Shown piece after piece: positions 18,120-27,106 of a DNA stretch of 64,000 nucleotides (its first letter is position 1; each line of letters starts with the position of its first letter). The stretch covers positions 310,001 through 374,000 of the forward strand of contig JAFEDR010000001.1 in the NCBI GenBank assembly GCA_018241525.1. Reading direction: 5' to 3'. Under the pieces are notes generated by a model that was not told where the DNA came from, did not search any database, and worked only from the letters and a program-made list of their open reading frames with translations. A program made the translations under genes and the position numbers. This DNA comes from Pseudomonadota bacterium (GTDB lineage Bacteria > Pseudomonadota > Gammaproteobacteria > Steroidobacterales > Steroidobacteraceae).

Positions 18120-19085
18120 GTGGACGCGAACGACGATCCGGAGTTCGGCGACATCGAGTCCGCGGCCGAGCGCATCGCGCCTTACGTCGCGCGGACGCCG
18201 CTGCTGGCGAGCCCCGAGCTCTCGCGGGCGCTCGGCTGCAGCGCCGAATTCAAGTGCGAGAGCCTGCAGGCGGCCGGGGCGTTCAAGTCGCGCGGCGCCT
18301 GCAACGCGGTGTTCGCGCTCGACGACGCGCAGGCCGCGCGCGGCGTGGCGACGCATTCCTCGGGCAATCACGCCGCCGCGCTGGCGCGTGCGGCGCGCCT
18401 GCGCGGCATTCCCGCCTACATCGTGATGCCGCGCGGTGCACCGCGCATCAAGCGCGCGGCCGTCGAGGGCTTCGGCGGCCGGATCGAGGAATGCGAGCCG
18501 ACGCTGGCGGCTCGCGAGGCAGCCGCGGCGGCGCTCGTTGCCGCGAGCGGCGCGACCCTGGTGCACCCCTACGACGACCCACGCGTGATCGCGGGTCAGG
18601 GCACGATCCTGGTTGAGCTCGCGGCCCAGACGGCCGCGCCGGACGCCGTGCTCGTGCCGGTCGGCGGAGGCGGGCTGCTGAGCGGCACGGCGCTCGCGGC
18701 GCGGCGACTCTGGCCCGGCGTGCGTGTCATCGGTGCCGAGCCCGCCGGCGCCGACGATGCGGCGCGCTCGTTCGCGAGCGGCCGCCTCGAGCCGCAGCCG
18801 GCGCCGCGCACCCTCGCCGACGGCCTGCGCGGCGCACTGTCGGCGCGCACCCTCCGGCTGGCGCGCGCGCACGTCGACGACATCGTGACGGTCAGCGAGG
18901 AGGGCATCGTGGCCGCGATGCGGCTGGTTTTCGACCGGCTGAAGCTCGTGATCGAGCCGTCCGCGGCGGTGCCGGTCGCGGCGCTGCTCGAGGGCCGGGT
19001 ACGCGCGGGCCGGGTCGCGGTGGTGCTGTCGGGCGGCAACGTCGACCTCGACGCGCTGCCGTGGCAGTCCGCGCCGCTTAGGTAG
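18120..19085 (+). CDS. Threonine/serine dehydratase-like PLP enzyme
   Basis: A 321-residue fold-type II PLP enzyme. The Schiff-base lysine is in the motif GAFKSRGACN (residues 55-64), followed by the SSGNHAAALARAA substrate loop and the glycine-rich VPVGGGGLLSGTALA phosphate-binding loop; LSGGNVD near the end contacts the PLP ring nitrogen. It lacks the C-terminal regulatory ACT domain of biosynthetic IlvA, so it resembles catabolic threonine/serine dehydratase or serine racemase. GTG 18120 follows GGGAGG at a suitable distance. TACAAT at 18076-18081 is a candidate -10 box. Confidence 0.88.
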   Translation: MDANDDPEFGDIESAAERIAPYVARTPLLASPELSRALGCSAEFKCESLQAAGAFKSRGACNAVFALDDAQAARGVATHSSGNHAAALARAARLRGIPAYIVMPRGAPRIKRAAVEGFGGRIEECEPTLAAREAAAAALVAASGATLVHPYDDPRVIAGQGTILVELAAQTAAPDAVLVPVGGGGLLSGTALAARRLWPGVRVIGAEPAGADDAARSFASGRLEPQPAPRTLADGLRGALSARTLRLARAHVDDIVTVSEEGIVAAMRLVFDRLKLVIEPSAAVPVAALLEGRVRAGRVAVVLSGGNVDLDALPWQSAPLR

Positions 19086-19172
19086 TCCGCGCAGCAGGCT
19101 ACGGACAAGCAAGGATCCGCACCCCGGGGCGCCCGGCGTAGGCTTGCTCTGTCGCCGCCACGGAGAACCATC

Positions 19173-20150
19173 ATGCCGTTCGACAGCAAGCACATCCTGG
19201 TGGCCGTCGCGGACCCGACCGCACGCTCCTCGCCGGCGGTCGCCCGCGCCCAGGAGATCGCCGCGCGGACCGGCGCCCGGGTCACGCTGTTTCACAGCCT
19301 GTACAGCCCGTACGTCGCCGGCGAACAGTTCTACAGCCCCAAGGATCTCGAGCGCGACATCGAGGCCTCGGTGAACGCACGCAAGCGTCAGCTGGAGCGG
19401 CTCGCGCGTCCGCTGCGCGAGGCAGGCCTGGTCGCCAACGTCCGTGTGCGCTGGGACTATCCGGTCCACGAGAGCATCGTGCGCGAGGTCCTGCGCGAGC
19501 AGATCGACCTGCTGGTACTCGAGAGTCATCGCCACGGCGCCGCGGCGCGGCTGGTGCTGAGCAACACCGACTGGCAGCTGATCCGCCTCTGCCCGAGCCC
19601 GGTCCTGCTCGTGAAGTCGGCGCGCCGCTACGAGCGGCCGCGGATACTGGCCGCGATCGACCCGCTGCACGCGCATGCGAAGCCGGCCGCGCTCGATGCG
19701 GCGCTGCTGGCGATGGCTGACGGCTTCGCGGCCACCTTCGGCGGCCGACTGCACGCGGCACACTTCTACGTGCTGGCCTCGCCCTTCGCCAGTGGCTTCA
19801 TGATGGAGCCGATGCCGCTGCCGGCCAACCTCGCCGCGCAGCACGAGCGCGACGTGCGCCGCGCTTTCGATGCGCTGGCCGGCAAGTACGCGCTCGGGCC
19901 GCGGCGGACGCACCTGCGCAGCGGCGTGCCGGTGGACGAGCTGCCGGCGCTGGCGGCGGAGATCGACGCCAGCGTGGTGGTGATGGGTGCGGTCTCGCGC
20001 AGCGGCCTGCGGCGGCTCTTCATCGGTCACACCGCGGAGCGGGTCATCGACCGGCTGAAGTGCGACGTGCTGATCGTCAAGCCGGCGGGATTCCGCACGC
20101 CGGTGCCGCGCCGCGCCGTCAACCGGCCGGTGGTGCTGCCGCCGCTCTGA
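19173..20150 (+). CDS. Tandem universal stress protein (UspE-like)
   Basis: A 325-residue protein made of two Usp domains (about 5-148 and 153-310). The second domain ends in MGAVSRSGLRRLFIGHTAERVID, close to the nucleotide-binding G-x2-G-x9-G-S/T motif, with Asn or His variants as in UspE. The first domain has the degenerate LVLSNTDWQLIRLCPSPVLLVK. Such tandem proteins are cytosolic and act in stress survival, motility or adhesion in E. coli. It is monocistronic; its 3' end overlaps the convergent gene by 32 bases. Confidence 0.88.
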   Translation: MPFDSKHILVAVADPTARSSPAVARAQEIAARTGARVTLFHSLYSPYVAGEQFYSPKDLERDIEASVNARKRQLERLARPLREAGLVANVRVRWDYPVHESIVREVLREQIDLLVLESHRHGAAARLVLSNTDWQLIRLCPSPVLLVKSARRYERPRILAAIDPLHAHAKPAALDAALLAMADGFAATFGGRLHAAHFYVLASPFASGFMMEPMPLPANLAAQHERDVRRAFDALAGKYALGPRRTHLRSGVPVDELPALAAEIDASVVVMGAVSRSGLRRLFIGHTAERVIDRLKCDVLIVKPAGFRTPVPRRAVNRPVVLPPL

Positions 20151-21741
20151 GTGCGCTCGCCACCGCGCTGGCGTCGACCGGTGCGCTGGTGTCGACGTGC
20201 AGCGCGTGGCGCCGCTCGACGGCCGTCAACGGCTCGGCCGCTGCCAGTTGCCGTTCGAGGACGGCCAGCGTCGCTTCCGACGGGTCTCCCTGGCGCGCCC
20301 CGAGCCGGGCGCACAGCAGTTCCAGCGGCGCCTCGCACGCGAGGATCGCGAACGGGGCCAGCGCCGCACGCGCCGTCGCGGCGACGCGCTCGCGCTCGCG
20401 CGCCTCGAGGTAGGTGGCATCCAGCAGCACGCTGAGGCCGGCCCGCGCCAGCGGCCCTGCGCAGGAGGCGAGTCGGGCATAGGTGCGCCGCGTCAGTGCC
20501 GCCGTGTAGAGCCCGGCGCCGGCCGGCGAGCCACTGCGCGCTTCGGGCGGGAGGCCGGCGAGCCGCTTGCGCTCGACATCCGAACGCAGGCGCACGGCCG
20601 GTAGCCGGCCCACCAGCTCCGCGGCCAGCCGGCTCTTGCCCGAGCCCGACAGTCCGGAGGTGATCACGACGAGCCCGGGAGGTCGCGTCGCGAAGCGCTC
20701 GGCGGTGGCGACGTACGCGCGAGCGCGATCCCAGGCCGCGCCTGTCGCGGCCGGCGTCGCCAGCCGGGCGCTGAGCATCGCGACCTTGGCGCGGACGAGC
20801 GCGCGGTCGACGAGAAACCAGCGCAGCACGCCGGCGGCTCCGGCATCGCCCGAGCGCTCGAGCCAGGCGTCGAGGAACGCGGCGGCGAGGTCGGCCCGCC
20901 CGTGGTGCTCGAGGTCCATCGCCAGGAACGCGGCGTCCGCCGCACAGTCGATCGTGCGCAGCTCGGCGGAGAATTCGATGCCGTCGAACGGCACCAGCCG
21001 ACCGTCGAGGCGCACGACGTTGCCGGCGTGCAGGTCGCCGTGGCAGTCGCGCACACGGCCGCTGGCGCGCCGCGCCGCAAGCAGCGGCTCCAGCAGCGGA
21101 AACTCGGCGTCGGCCCAGGCGGCAAGCGAATGCCGACGGCCGGCGCCGAGCACCTCGTCCGCCTCGGCCAGTGTCGCGAGCGTCGCCTCGAGCGCTGCTC
21201 GCACCGTGGCCGGCCTCCCGAGTGCCGAGGCGGCGGTCGCCACCGGCGCCGCGGCCTGGACGTCGGCCAGCGCGCGGCCGAAGGCCGCGAGTTCCGCGGG
21301 CGCGACCTGCTCGGCGGTCAGCAGCGCGTCGAGTTGCTCGCCGGCGGCGAAGCGGTGCATCCGGAGCGCCGGTTCACCGTGGCCGCCGGGCACGCCGAGC
21401 CGAGGCCCGTCGCTGGTCACGGCGAGTTCAACGACGTCCAGGTAGAGCATCGGCGCCCAGCGGCGATTGAGTGCGAGCTCGGCCTCGCAGGCCGCGCGGC
21501 GCCGGTCCGGCGTCGAGTAGTCGAGGAACGGGTAGCGCACCGGCCGCTTGAACTTGTAGGCGAACGGGCCGGCGAGCACCACCCAAGAGGCATGCGTCTC
21601 GACCAGCGTCGGCACCGCTACCGGATGCGGGTAGATCGCGGGGCTGAGCAGCAGCGCCGGCAGCGCCGCGCTCGGCGCCGGATCGAGCGCCGCGGTCGCC
21701 TCAATGCGTCGTGACCGATTCGTCGTCCGGCTCGTCGGCAT
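20119..21741 (-). CDS. Fusion of aminoglycoside-phosphotransferase-like domain and P-loop kinase
   Basis: A 540-residue two-domain protein. Residues about 40-350 form an APH/protein-kinase-like domain with the catalytic loop HGDLHAGN (234-241) and the metal-binding FDGIEF (252-257). Residues 355-540 are an AAA_33-type kinase with Walker A GLSGSGKS (363-370) and SDVERKRLAG, RDLAD-type helices after it. This combination is a known but functionally uncharacterised family. ATG 21741 overlaps the DUF6763 gene by 41 bases; a later start is possible since the first ~35 residues are poorly conserved. Substrates are unknown; antibiotic resistance should not be assumed. Confidence 0.85.
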   Translation of the reverse strand: MPTSRTTNRSRRIEATAALDPAPSAALPALLLSPAIYPHPVAVPTLVETHASWVVLAGPFAYKFKRPVRYPFLDYSTPDRRRAACEAELALNRRWAPMLYLDVVELAVTSDGPRLGVPGGHGEPALRMHRFAAGEQLDALLTAEQVAPAELAAFGRALADVQAAAPVATAASALGRPATVRAALEATLATLAEADEVLGAGRRHSLAAWADAEFPLLEPLLAARRASGRVRDCHGDLHAGNVVRLDGRLVPFDGIEFSAELRTIDCAADAAFLAMDLEHHGRADLAAAFLDAWLERSGDAGAAGVLRWFLVDRALVRAKVAMLSARLATPAATGAAWDRARAYVATAERFATRPPGLVVITSGLSGSGKSRLAAELVGRLPAVRLRSDVERKRLAGLPPEARSGSPAGAGLYTAALTRRTYARLASCAGPLARAGLSVLLDATYLEARERERVAATARAALAPFAILACEAPLELLCARLGARQGDPSEATLAVLERQLAAAEPLTAVERRHALHVDTSAPVDASAVASALRAAAAPPAG

Positions 21742-22057
21742 CGACCGCTGCCTGGAATTGCGCCGGGAACTCGTCGCGCGGTGAATGCCAGTCGCCCGGT
21801 CGCATCTCGGTCGCCGAGGCGTAGCCGAGGTCGTCGGTCTCGACGTCGTCGACGGGTCCCGTCCAATCCTCCGGCGCCTCGGCGGCGTCCAGCGGCATGG
21901 CGAACCAGGTGTCGAGGTCGACCTCGTCGACGTCGCCGTCGAAATCCTGGATCTCGACCGAGCCGTCGTCCGCGTCGAAGGCGACCACCTGGAAGAGCTG
22001 GCCCTTGTCGCGGTGTGCGTACCAGTGGCCGACTTCGGGATAGAGGCGAGTGGTCAT
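21701..22057 (-). CDS. DUF6763 family acidic protein
   Basis: A 118-residue, strongly acidic protein starting MTTRLYPEVGHWYAH. The core VVAFDADDGSVEIQDFDGD and VDEVDLDTWFAMPL, followed by PEDWTGPVDDVE, matches what I know as DUF6763, small cytosolic proteins of gammaproteobacteria with an SH3-like, strand-rich core. No function is established. It starts at ATG 22057 after a purine-rich region and runs into the APH-kinase fusion gene with overlapping ends, so the two are probably one transcript. Confidence 0.85.
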   Translation of the reverse strand: MTTRLYPEVGHWYAHRDKGQLFQVVAFDADDGSVEIQDFDGDVDEVDLDTWFAMPLDAAEAPEDWTGPVDDVETDDLGYASATEMRPGDWHSPRDEFPAQFQAAVDADEPDDESVTTH

Positions 22058-22315
22058 AGGCTTTTTCCCCAGATCCGGTGTGACTCGCGTCCTCATGCTA
22101 CGTCCGCTGGCGCGTGGGGGTGTAGTGAAAAGTGCGCATGGCGCTGCGGCGCGCCCCGCCGCGGTGCGGGTGCGATCCGGCCCGCCCGAATTCGGGGCCG
22201 ACGGGGTCAATGCGGGGCCGTGGACCGTAGTGCCGTGCCTGCGGCCGCCGGGCACGGATCCTGCACTGAAGATTCCGCGGTTGATGCCGACCCGAGAGAC
22301 CGGAGCACCCCTCGC

Positions 22316-23428
22316 ATGCCATCCCGACCGCTGGTTCTGCTGCTGTTCGTCGCTGCCGCCTCGCGCGCCCTGGCCGAGGAATCGGTCGCGGCAGAGCCCG
22401 TGCCGGCCTTCGAGGGCTACCTCGATCTCGCCGACGGCCGGCTCTCCGGCAACGGCCGCTTCGTCTCCGGTGCGCCGGACCGGGTGTTCGACGCGAGCTC
22501 CTCCGGGCTGGCGCTGCAACAGGCGGCGGGCAGCCTCGCGTATCAGCCGAAGCAGGGGCTCGGCGGCTTCCTGAATCTCACGCTCGGCCGCGACGCCGAC
22601 GTGATCGCCGCCTACGACGGGTCCGTGAGCCGCCGCCACGCGGATCTGACGCAGGCCTACGCACAGTATGCGGCGGGACGCTGGGTGATCGCGGCCGGCA
22701 AGTTCGTCTCGCTGCCGACCCCGGAGTACATCTGGTCGCCGAGCAACGCGAGCTACTCGCGCTCGATCCTGTTCGGCTTCGCGGCGCCTTATACGCACAC
22801 GGGCCTGCGACTGACGCTGAACGCGAGCGATCGCTGGACCTTCATAGCCGGCGCGAACAATGGCTGGGACGACGTGCGCGACACGAATGACGCGAAGACG
22901 CTCGAGCTCGGCGCGTGTTGGAACCCGGGAACAGCGTTCTCGGCCGTGCTCGCGGGCTACGCCGGCCGCGAGCGCGTCGGCGGCCTGGTCGCGACCGGGC
23001 CGCAGGGCGAGCGCCTGCTGCTCGATCTCGTGACGACGTGGCACGCGAGCGACTCGATCACGCTCGTGCTCGATCTCAACGCTGGCCGGCAGGCGCACGC
23101 CGTCGCGCAGGCCCAGGGCCCGGCCGGAACCGCCGCGGGCGCCGACTGGCGCGGCGTCGCCGCGTACCTGCACTGGATGCCCGCGCCGCACTGGCGCTGG
23201 TCGCTGCGCGCCGAGCAGTTCAACGACGGCGACGGCTATCGGACCGGCCTCGCCCAGCGCTGGCGCGAGGTCACGCTCGGCGGCGCCTGGCTGCGCGACC
23301 GGCACCTCGAGGTGCGCGCCGAGGCGAGGTCCGATCGCAGCGATCGGGACGCGTTCGGCCAGGAACTCGGCCGGCGGCCCACCCGTGGCCAGACCTCGGT
23401 GGCGCTGAACCTGCTCCTCAAGCGCTGA
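22316..23428 (+). CDS. Outer-membrane beta-barrel protein (BBP2-like porin)
   Basis: A 370-residue protein with a signal peptide (MPSRPLVLLLFVAAASRALA). The mature protein alternates short amphipathic strands with aromatic belts, e.g. WVIAAGKFVSLPTPEYIWSP, SRSILFGFAAPYTHTGLRLTL and WRWSLRAEQFNDGDGY, typical of putative beta-barrel porin-2 (outer membrane beta-barrel) proteins. The last strand reads TSVALNLLLKR, not ending in the usual aromatic residue. ATG 22316 is preceded by GGAG at about 22301. It is divergent from DUF6763 and immediately upstream of puuR, so it may handle a metabolite of the polyamine region; that is speculation. Confidence 0.78.
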   Translation: MPSRPLVLLLFVAAASRALAEESVAAEPVPAFEGYLDLADGRLSGNGRFVSGAPDRVFDASSSGLALQQAAGSLAYQPKQGLGGFLNLTLGRDADVIAAYDGSVSRRHADLTQAYAQYAAGRWVIAAGKFVSLPTPEYIWSPSNASYSRSILFGFAAPYTHTGLRLTLNASDRWTFIAGANNGWDDVRDTNDAKTLELGACWNPGTAFSAVLAGYAGRERVGGLVATGPQGERLLLDLVTTWHASDSITLVLDLNAGRQAHAVAQAQGPAGTAAGADWRGVAAYLHWMPAPHWRWSLRAEQFNDGDGYRTGLAQRWREVTLGGAWLRDRHLEVRAEARSDRSDRDAFGQELGRRPTRGQTSVALNLLLKR

Positions 23429-23440
23429 CGCGAGCCATGC

Positions 23441-23457
23441 GCTTAAGATAATTGACA
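23441..23457 (+). promoter_or_regulatory. Possible distal PuuR-like operator
   Basis: The stretch 23443-23457 matches the E. coli PuuR recognition sequence as I remember it (AAAATATAATGAACA) at 10 of 15 positions, including the conserved right half ATAAT-AC-A. It lies 60 bp before puuR and 36 bp before the better site at 23492. Weaker than the other two candidates. Confidence 0.35.
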
Positions 23458-23491
23458 GTCTGGGCCTCGAGGCGGATATTTCGGGGCATAG

Positions 23492-23509
23492 TGTTCAATA
23501 TCATTCACA
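23492..23509. promoter_or_regulatory. PuuR-like operator overlapping the puuR promoter
   Basis: TGTTCAATATCATTC (23492-23506) matches the reverse complement of the remembered E. coli PuuR site at 11 of 15 positions and shares the frame GTT-AATAT-ATT-AC with the puuD operator at 29511. It covers a -10-like TATCAT (23499-23504) and ends eight bases before the puuR ATG, so bound regulator would block its own promoter. Confidence 0.6.
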
Positions 23510-23516
23510 CAGTCCG

Positions 23517-24077
23517 ATGAGCGCTGCCGGCGGCATCGACGTCGGAGCGCACCTCCGGGCCATCCGGCAGTTTCACGGCCTCTCGCAGCGCGAACTCGCG
23601 AAGCGCGCCGGGGTCACGAACGGCATGATCTCGCTGATCGAGCAGAACCGGGTCAGCCCGTCGGTAAGCTCGCTCAAGAAGGTGCTCGACGGCATCCCGA
23701 TGTCGCTGGCGGACTTCTTCACGATGGACCTGGCGGTGCCGCCGCAGGTTTTCTACGCACGCGACGAGCTGACCGAGATCGGTGCCGCGCCGGTGGAGCT
23801 GCGACTCGTCGCTGCGCGCCGGCCGCAGCGGGCCATGTCGATCCTGCACGAGCGCTACGCGCCCGGCGCCGACACCGGTCCCGACACGCTGTCGCACCCG
23901 GGCGAGGAGGGCGGCGTGGTCGTCCGCGGCCGCGTCGAGGTGACCGTCGGCAGCGCCGCGCGCGTGCTGGGCCCCGGCGATGCCTACTACTTCGCGACCG
24001 CCGTCCCGCACCGCTTCCGCAATCCCGGCGACGAGGACTGTGAGATCATCAGCGCCAGCACGCCGCCGACGTTCTGA
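23517..24077 (+). CDS. puuR: XRE-cupin transcriptional regulator, PuuR-like
   Basis: A 186-residue repressor with an N-terminal helix-turn-helix (residues 9-63, QRELAKRAGVTNGMISLIEQNRVSPSVSSLKKVL) and a C-terminal cupin (about 105-185, LSHPGEEGGVVVRGRVEV and GDAYYFATAVPHRFRNPG). PuuR represses putrescine-utilisation genes in E. coli and senses putrescine. Here puuC follows 45 bp downstream and PuuR-like sites lie in front of this gene and puuD, so autoregulation and control of the distant puuD operon are likely. No Shine-Dalgarno is seen; the message would have a very short leader. Confidence 0.88.
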   Translation: MSAAGGIDVGAHLRAIRQFHGLSQRELAKRAGVTNGMISLIEQNRVSPSVSSLKKVLDGIPMSLADFFTMDLAVPPQVFYARDELTEIGAAPVELRLVAARRPQRAMSILHERYAPGADTGPDTLSHPGEEGGVVVRGRVEVTVGSAARVLGPGDAYYFATAVPHRFRNPGDEDCEIISASTPPTF

Positions 24078-24122
24078 GCCGCGGCGCGCTCCCCGAACAT
24101 CCACCCGCAGAGGCCTTCCGCC

Positions 24123-25634
24123 ATGTCCGCAGTCGCCGAGACGCCGAATTCCGTCAATCCCTGGCGCCAGCGCGCCGCCCAGCTCCGGATCGAGTCGCGC
24201 GCGTTCATCGACGGGCGCTACGTCGCCGCCGCGAGCGGTGCGACGTTCGATTGCGTGAGCCCGATCGACGGTCGGGTGCTCGCCAAGGTGGCCTCGTGCG
24301 AGGCGCCGGACGTCGATGCCGCGGTGGCGAGCGCGCGCCGGGCCTTCGAGCAGGGCAAGTGGTCGCGCGCCGCCCCGGCGGCGCGCAAGAAGGTGCTGCA
24401 GAAGCTCGGCGAGCTGATGCTCGCCCACAAGGACGAGCTCGCGCTGCTCGAGACGCTCGATATGGGCAAGCCGATCGGCGACAGCCTGGCCGTCGACGTG
24501 CCCGGCTCGGCCCGCTGCATCCACTGGTACGGCGAGGCGATCGACAAGGTCTACGACGAGATCGCGCCAACCGGCCACGACGTGCTCGGCATGATTACCC
24601 GCGAGCCCTGCGGCGTCGTCGGCGCGGTGGTGCCGTGGAACTTCCCGCTGCTGATGGCGGCCTGGAAGCTCGGTCCGGCGCTCGCGGCCGGCAACTCGGT
24701 GGTCCTGAAGCCGTCGGAGAAGTCGCCGCTGACGGCGATCCGCCTCGCCCAGCTCGCGGCAGAAGCCGGACTGCCGGAGGGCGTGCTGAACGTGCTGCCT
24801 GGCTTCGGCCACACGGCCGGTCAGGCGCTCGCGCTGCACATGGACGTCGACGTCGTCGCCTTCACCGGCTCGACGCGTACCGGCAAGCGCATGCTCGAGT
24901 TCTCCGCCCAGTCCAACATGAAGCGCGTCTGGCTCGAGTGCGGCGGCAAGTCACCCAACATCGTGCTGGCGGATACGCGCGACATCGAGCGCGCCGCGAC
25001 CGCGGCGGCCTGGGGAATCTTCTTCAACCAGGGCGAGGTCTGCACGGCGGGCTCGCGGCTGCTGGTGCAGGAGTCGATCAAGGACCGCGTGCTCGAGAAG
25101 GTGGTCGAGGTAGGCCGCACGCTGCAGCCGGGCGACCCGCTCGATCCGGCCACCAAGCTCGGCGCCATCGTCGACACGATCCAGATGGGCACGGTGCTGA
25201 AGTACATCGATGCCGGCCGCAGCGAGGGCGCGAGCCTGGTGCTGGGCGGCACGCAGACCCGCCGCGAGTCGGGCGGTTACTACGTCGAGCCGACCGTATT
25301 CGACGGCGTCTCGCCGCGCATGCAGATCGCGCGCGAGGAGATCTTCGGGCCGGTGCTCTCGACCTTGACGTTCAAGGACGTCGACGAGGCGATCCGCATC
25401 GCCAACGACACGATCTACGGGCTCGGCGCGGCGGTCTGGACCCGCGATATCACGACCGCGCATCGCGTGGCGCGCGCGCTGCGCTCGGGCAGCGTCTGGG
25501 TGAACTGCTACGACAACGGCGACATGACCGTGCCGTTTGGCGGCTACAAGCAGTCGGGCATCGGTCGCGACAAGTCGCTGCACGCGCTCGACAAGTACAC
25601 CGAGCTCAAGACGACCTGGATCGACCTGAGCTGA
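24123..25634 (+). CDS. puuC: Gamma-glutamyl-gamma-aminobutyraldehyde dehydrogenase PuuC-like
   Basis: A 503-residue NAD(P)-dependent aldehyde dehydrogenase. Catalytic residues seen: Asn in VPWNFPLLMA, general base Glu 272 in LECGGKSPN, nucleophile Cys 307 in FFNQGEVCTAG, and the GRDKSLHALDKYTELKT C-terminus usual for PuuC/betaine-aldehyde-type enzymes. In the PuuABCD pathway it oxidises gamma-glutamyl-aminobutyraldehyde. The substrate call rests on its position directly behind puuR and on length and motifs; other broad aldehyde substrates are possible. It is read in one transcript with puuR. Confidence 0.85.
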   Translation: MSAVAETPNSVNPWRQRAAQLRIESRAFIDGRYVAAASGATFDCVSPIDGRVLAKVASCEAPDVDAAVASARRAFEQGKWSRAAPAARKKVLQKLGELMLAHKDELALLETLDMGKPIGDSLAVDVPGSARCIHWYGEAIDKVYDEIAPTGHDVLGMITREPCGVVGAVVPWNFPLLMAAWKLGPALAAGNSVVLKPSEKSPLTAIRLAQLAAEAGLPEGVLNVLPGFGHTAGQALALHMDVDVVAFTGSTRTGKRMLEFSAQSNMKRVWLECGGKSPNIVLADTRDIERAATAAAWGIFFNQGEVCTAGSRLLVQESIKDRVLEKVVEVGRTLQPGDPLDPATKLGAIVDTIQMGTVLKYIDAGRSEGASLVLGGTQTRRESGGYYVEPTVFDGVSPRMQIAREEIFGPVLSTLTFKDVDEAIRIANDTIYGLGAAVWTRDITTAHRVARALRSGSVWVNCYDNGDMTVPFGGYKQSGIGRDKSLHALDKYTELKTTWIDLS

Positions 25635-25684
25635 GGAGGCTGCGTGGCGAGCCGGAGGCCGGCGCGGCGCGCCGCGTACCGCGC

Positions 25685-27106
25685 GTGAGCGTGCCCGCGG
25701 GCCTGGATCGCGACCTGGTCTGCGTCGACCTCGAGACCACGGGCGGCAACGCCGCCTGGCACCGGATCATCGAGATCGGCATCGTCGAGGTCGATCGCGA
25801 CGGCGCGCGGCGCGAGTGGTCGACCCTGGTGAACCCGGGCTGCCGGATCCCGGCGGCGATCGAGGCCTTTACCGGCATCAGCAACGACATGGTCGCGGCG
25901 GCGCCGGCGTTCGAGGACGTCCATCGCGAGCTGCTGGCGCGCACCGCGGGCCGGGTGTTCGTCGCCCACAACGCGCGCTTCGACTATGGCTTCGTGCGCG
26001 CCGAGCTCGCGCGCCTCGACCGGCGCTTCGCGGCCAAGGTGCTGTGCACGGTCAAGCTTTCGCGCCGGCTCTATCCGGCCGAGCCGCGGCACAACCTCGA
26101 TGCCGTCATCGCGCGCCACGGGCTCGTCTGCGGGGCGAGGCACCGCGCGCTCGGCGACGCTCAGGTGCTGGCGCAGTTCCTTGACGTGCTGCGGCGCGAG
26201 GTCGACGCGCCGCGCCTCGACGCGGTCGTCGACGCACTGTTGCAGGAAGTCGCGCTCCCGCCCCAGCTGCCGCCCGAGCTCGCGGACGACCTGCCGGAGG
26301 GTGCCGGCGTCTACCGCTTCTACGGCGAGGACGGCGCGCTGCTCTACGTCGGCAAGAGCCGCAACCTCCGCCAGCGGGTGCTCGAGCACTTCGCCGCGGA
26401 GCACCGCTCCGGCGCCGAGCAACGCCTTTCGCGCCAGGTGCGGCGGGTCGAGTGGACGGAGACGGCCGGCGAGCTCGGCGCACTGCTGATCGAGGCGCGG
26501 ACGATCAAGTCGGCCGCACCGCTGCACAACCGCCGCCTGCGCGCCGGGGGCGGCGCGTTCACGCTGCGGCTCACCGGTGCGCCTGGCACGCCGCAGCAGG
26601 TCGAGGCCATCGAGCTCGACGCGCTGGATGGCGAGGCGGAGCGCGAGACCTACGGGTTGTACCGCGATCGCCGCGCCGCGCAGCGCGCGCTCGAGGAGAT
26701 CGTGCGCGCGCACCAGCTGTGCGCCCGCGTGCTCGGGCTCGAACGCGGCGGCGGCGCCGATGCGGGCAGCGGCTCGTGCTTCGCGTACCAGCTGCGGCGC
26801 TGCCGCGGTGCGTGCGTCGGTGAGGAGCCGGCGTTGCGCCACGACGCGCGGGTGCGGCTCGCGCTCGCGGGCCTGCGGCTCAAGCCGTGGCCGTACCGCG
26901 GCCGGGTCCTGGTGGCGGAGCGCGACTGGCGCGGCGAGGAAGACCTGCATGTGCTTGAGCGCTGGCGCTACCTGGGTACGGTGCGCGAGGCGGCTGAGGC
27001 GGACGGCCTCGACGTCGAGGCCGTGCCGTTCGACGCCGACGTCTACCGGATCCTGAAGCGCTATCTCGGCGGCGCCGAGCGCACCCGGATCATCGAGCTC
27101 GACTGA
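25685..27106 (+). CDS. DnaQ-like 3'-5' exonuclease fused to GIY-YIG nuclease domain
   Basis: A 473-residue protein. Residues 8-170 form a DEDDh exonuclease: VCVDLETTGG (Exo I), FVAHNARFDYGFV (Exo II) and HRALGDAQVL (Exo III). Residues about 205-285 carry a UvrC/Cho-type GIY-YIG domain (GAGVYRFYGEDGALLYVGKSRNLRQRV). The C-terminal part has a Cys cluster (SCFAYQLRRCRGACVGE) also seen in Cho. This epsilon-like/Cho fusion is a known but little-studied family, presumably for DNA repair. GTG 25685 overlaps the stop of a 14-codon frame that starts at GTG 25644 behind GAGGAGG; GTG 25691 is the alternative. It abuts rlmKL. Confidence 0.85.
   Translation: MSVPAGLDRDLVCVDLETTGGNAAWHRIIEIGIVEVDRDGARREWSTLVNPGCRIPAAIEAFTGISNDMVAAAPAFEDVHRELLARTAGRVFVAHNARFDYGFVRAELARLDRRFAAKVLCTVKLSRRLYPAEPRHNLDAVIARHGLVCGARHRALGDAQVLAQFLDVLRREVDAPRLDAVVDALLQEVALPPQLPPELADDLPEGAGVYRFYGEDGALLYVGKSRNLRQRVLEHFAAEHRSGAEQRLSRQVRRVEWTETAGELGALLIEARTIKSAAPLHNRRLRAGGGAFTLRLTGAPGTPQQVEAIELDALDGEAERETYGLYRDRRAAQRALEEIVRAHQLCARVLGLERGGGADAGSGSCFAYQLRRCRGACVGEEPALRHDARVRLALAGLRLKPWPYRGRVLVAERDWRGEEDLHVLERWRYLGTVREAAEADGLDVEAVPFDADVYRILKRYLGGAERTRIIELD

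Noticed and set aside
20119-21741. Aminoglycoside resistance gene
   Set aside because: The domain is only APH-like and is part of a widespread fusion of unknown role.
24123-25634. Betaine aldehyde dehydrogenase
   Set aside because: Motifs would allow it, but the puuR neighbour and operators favour PuuC.
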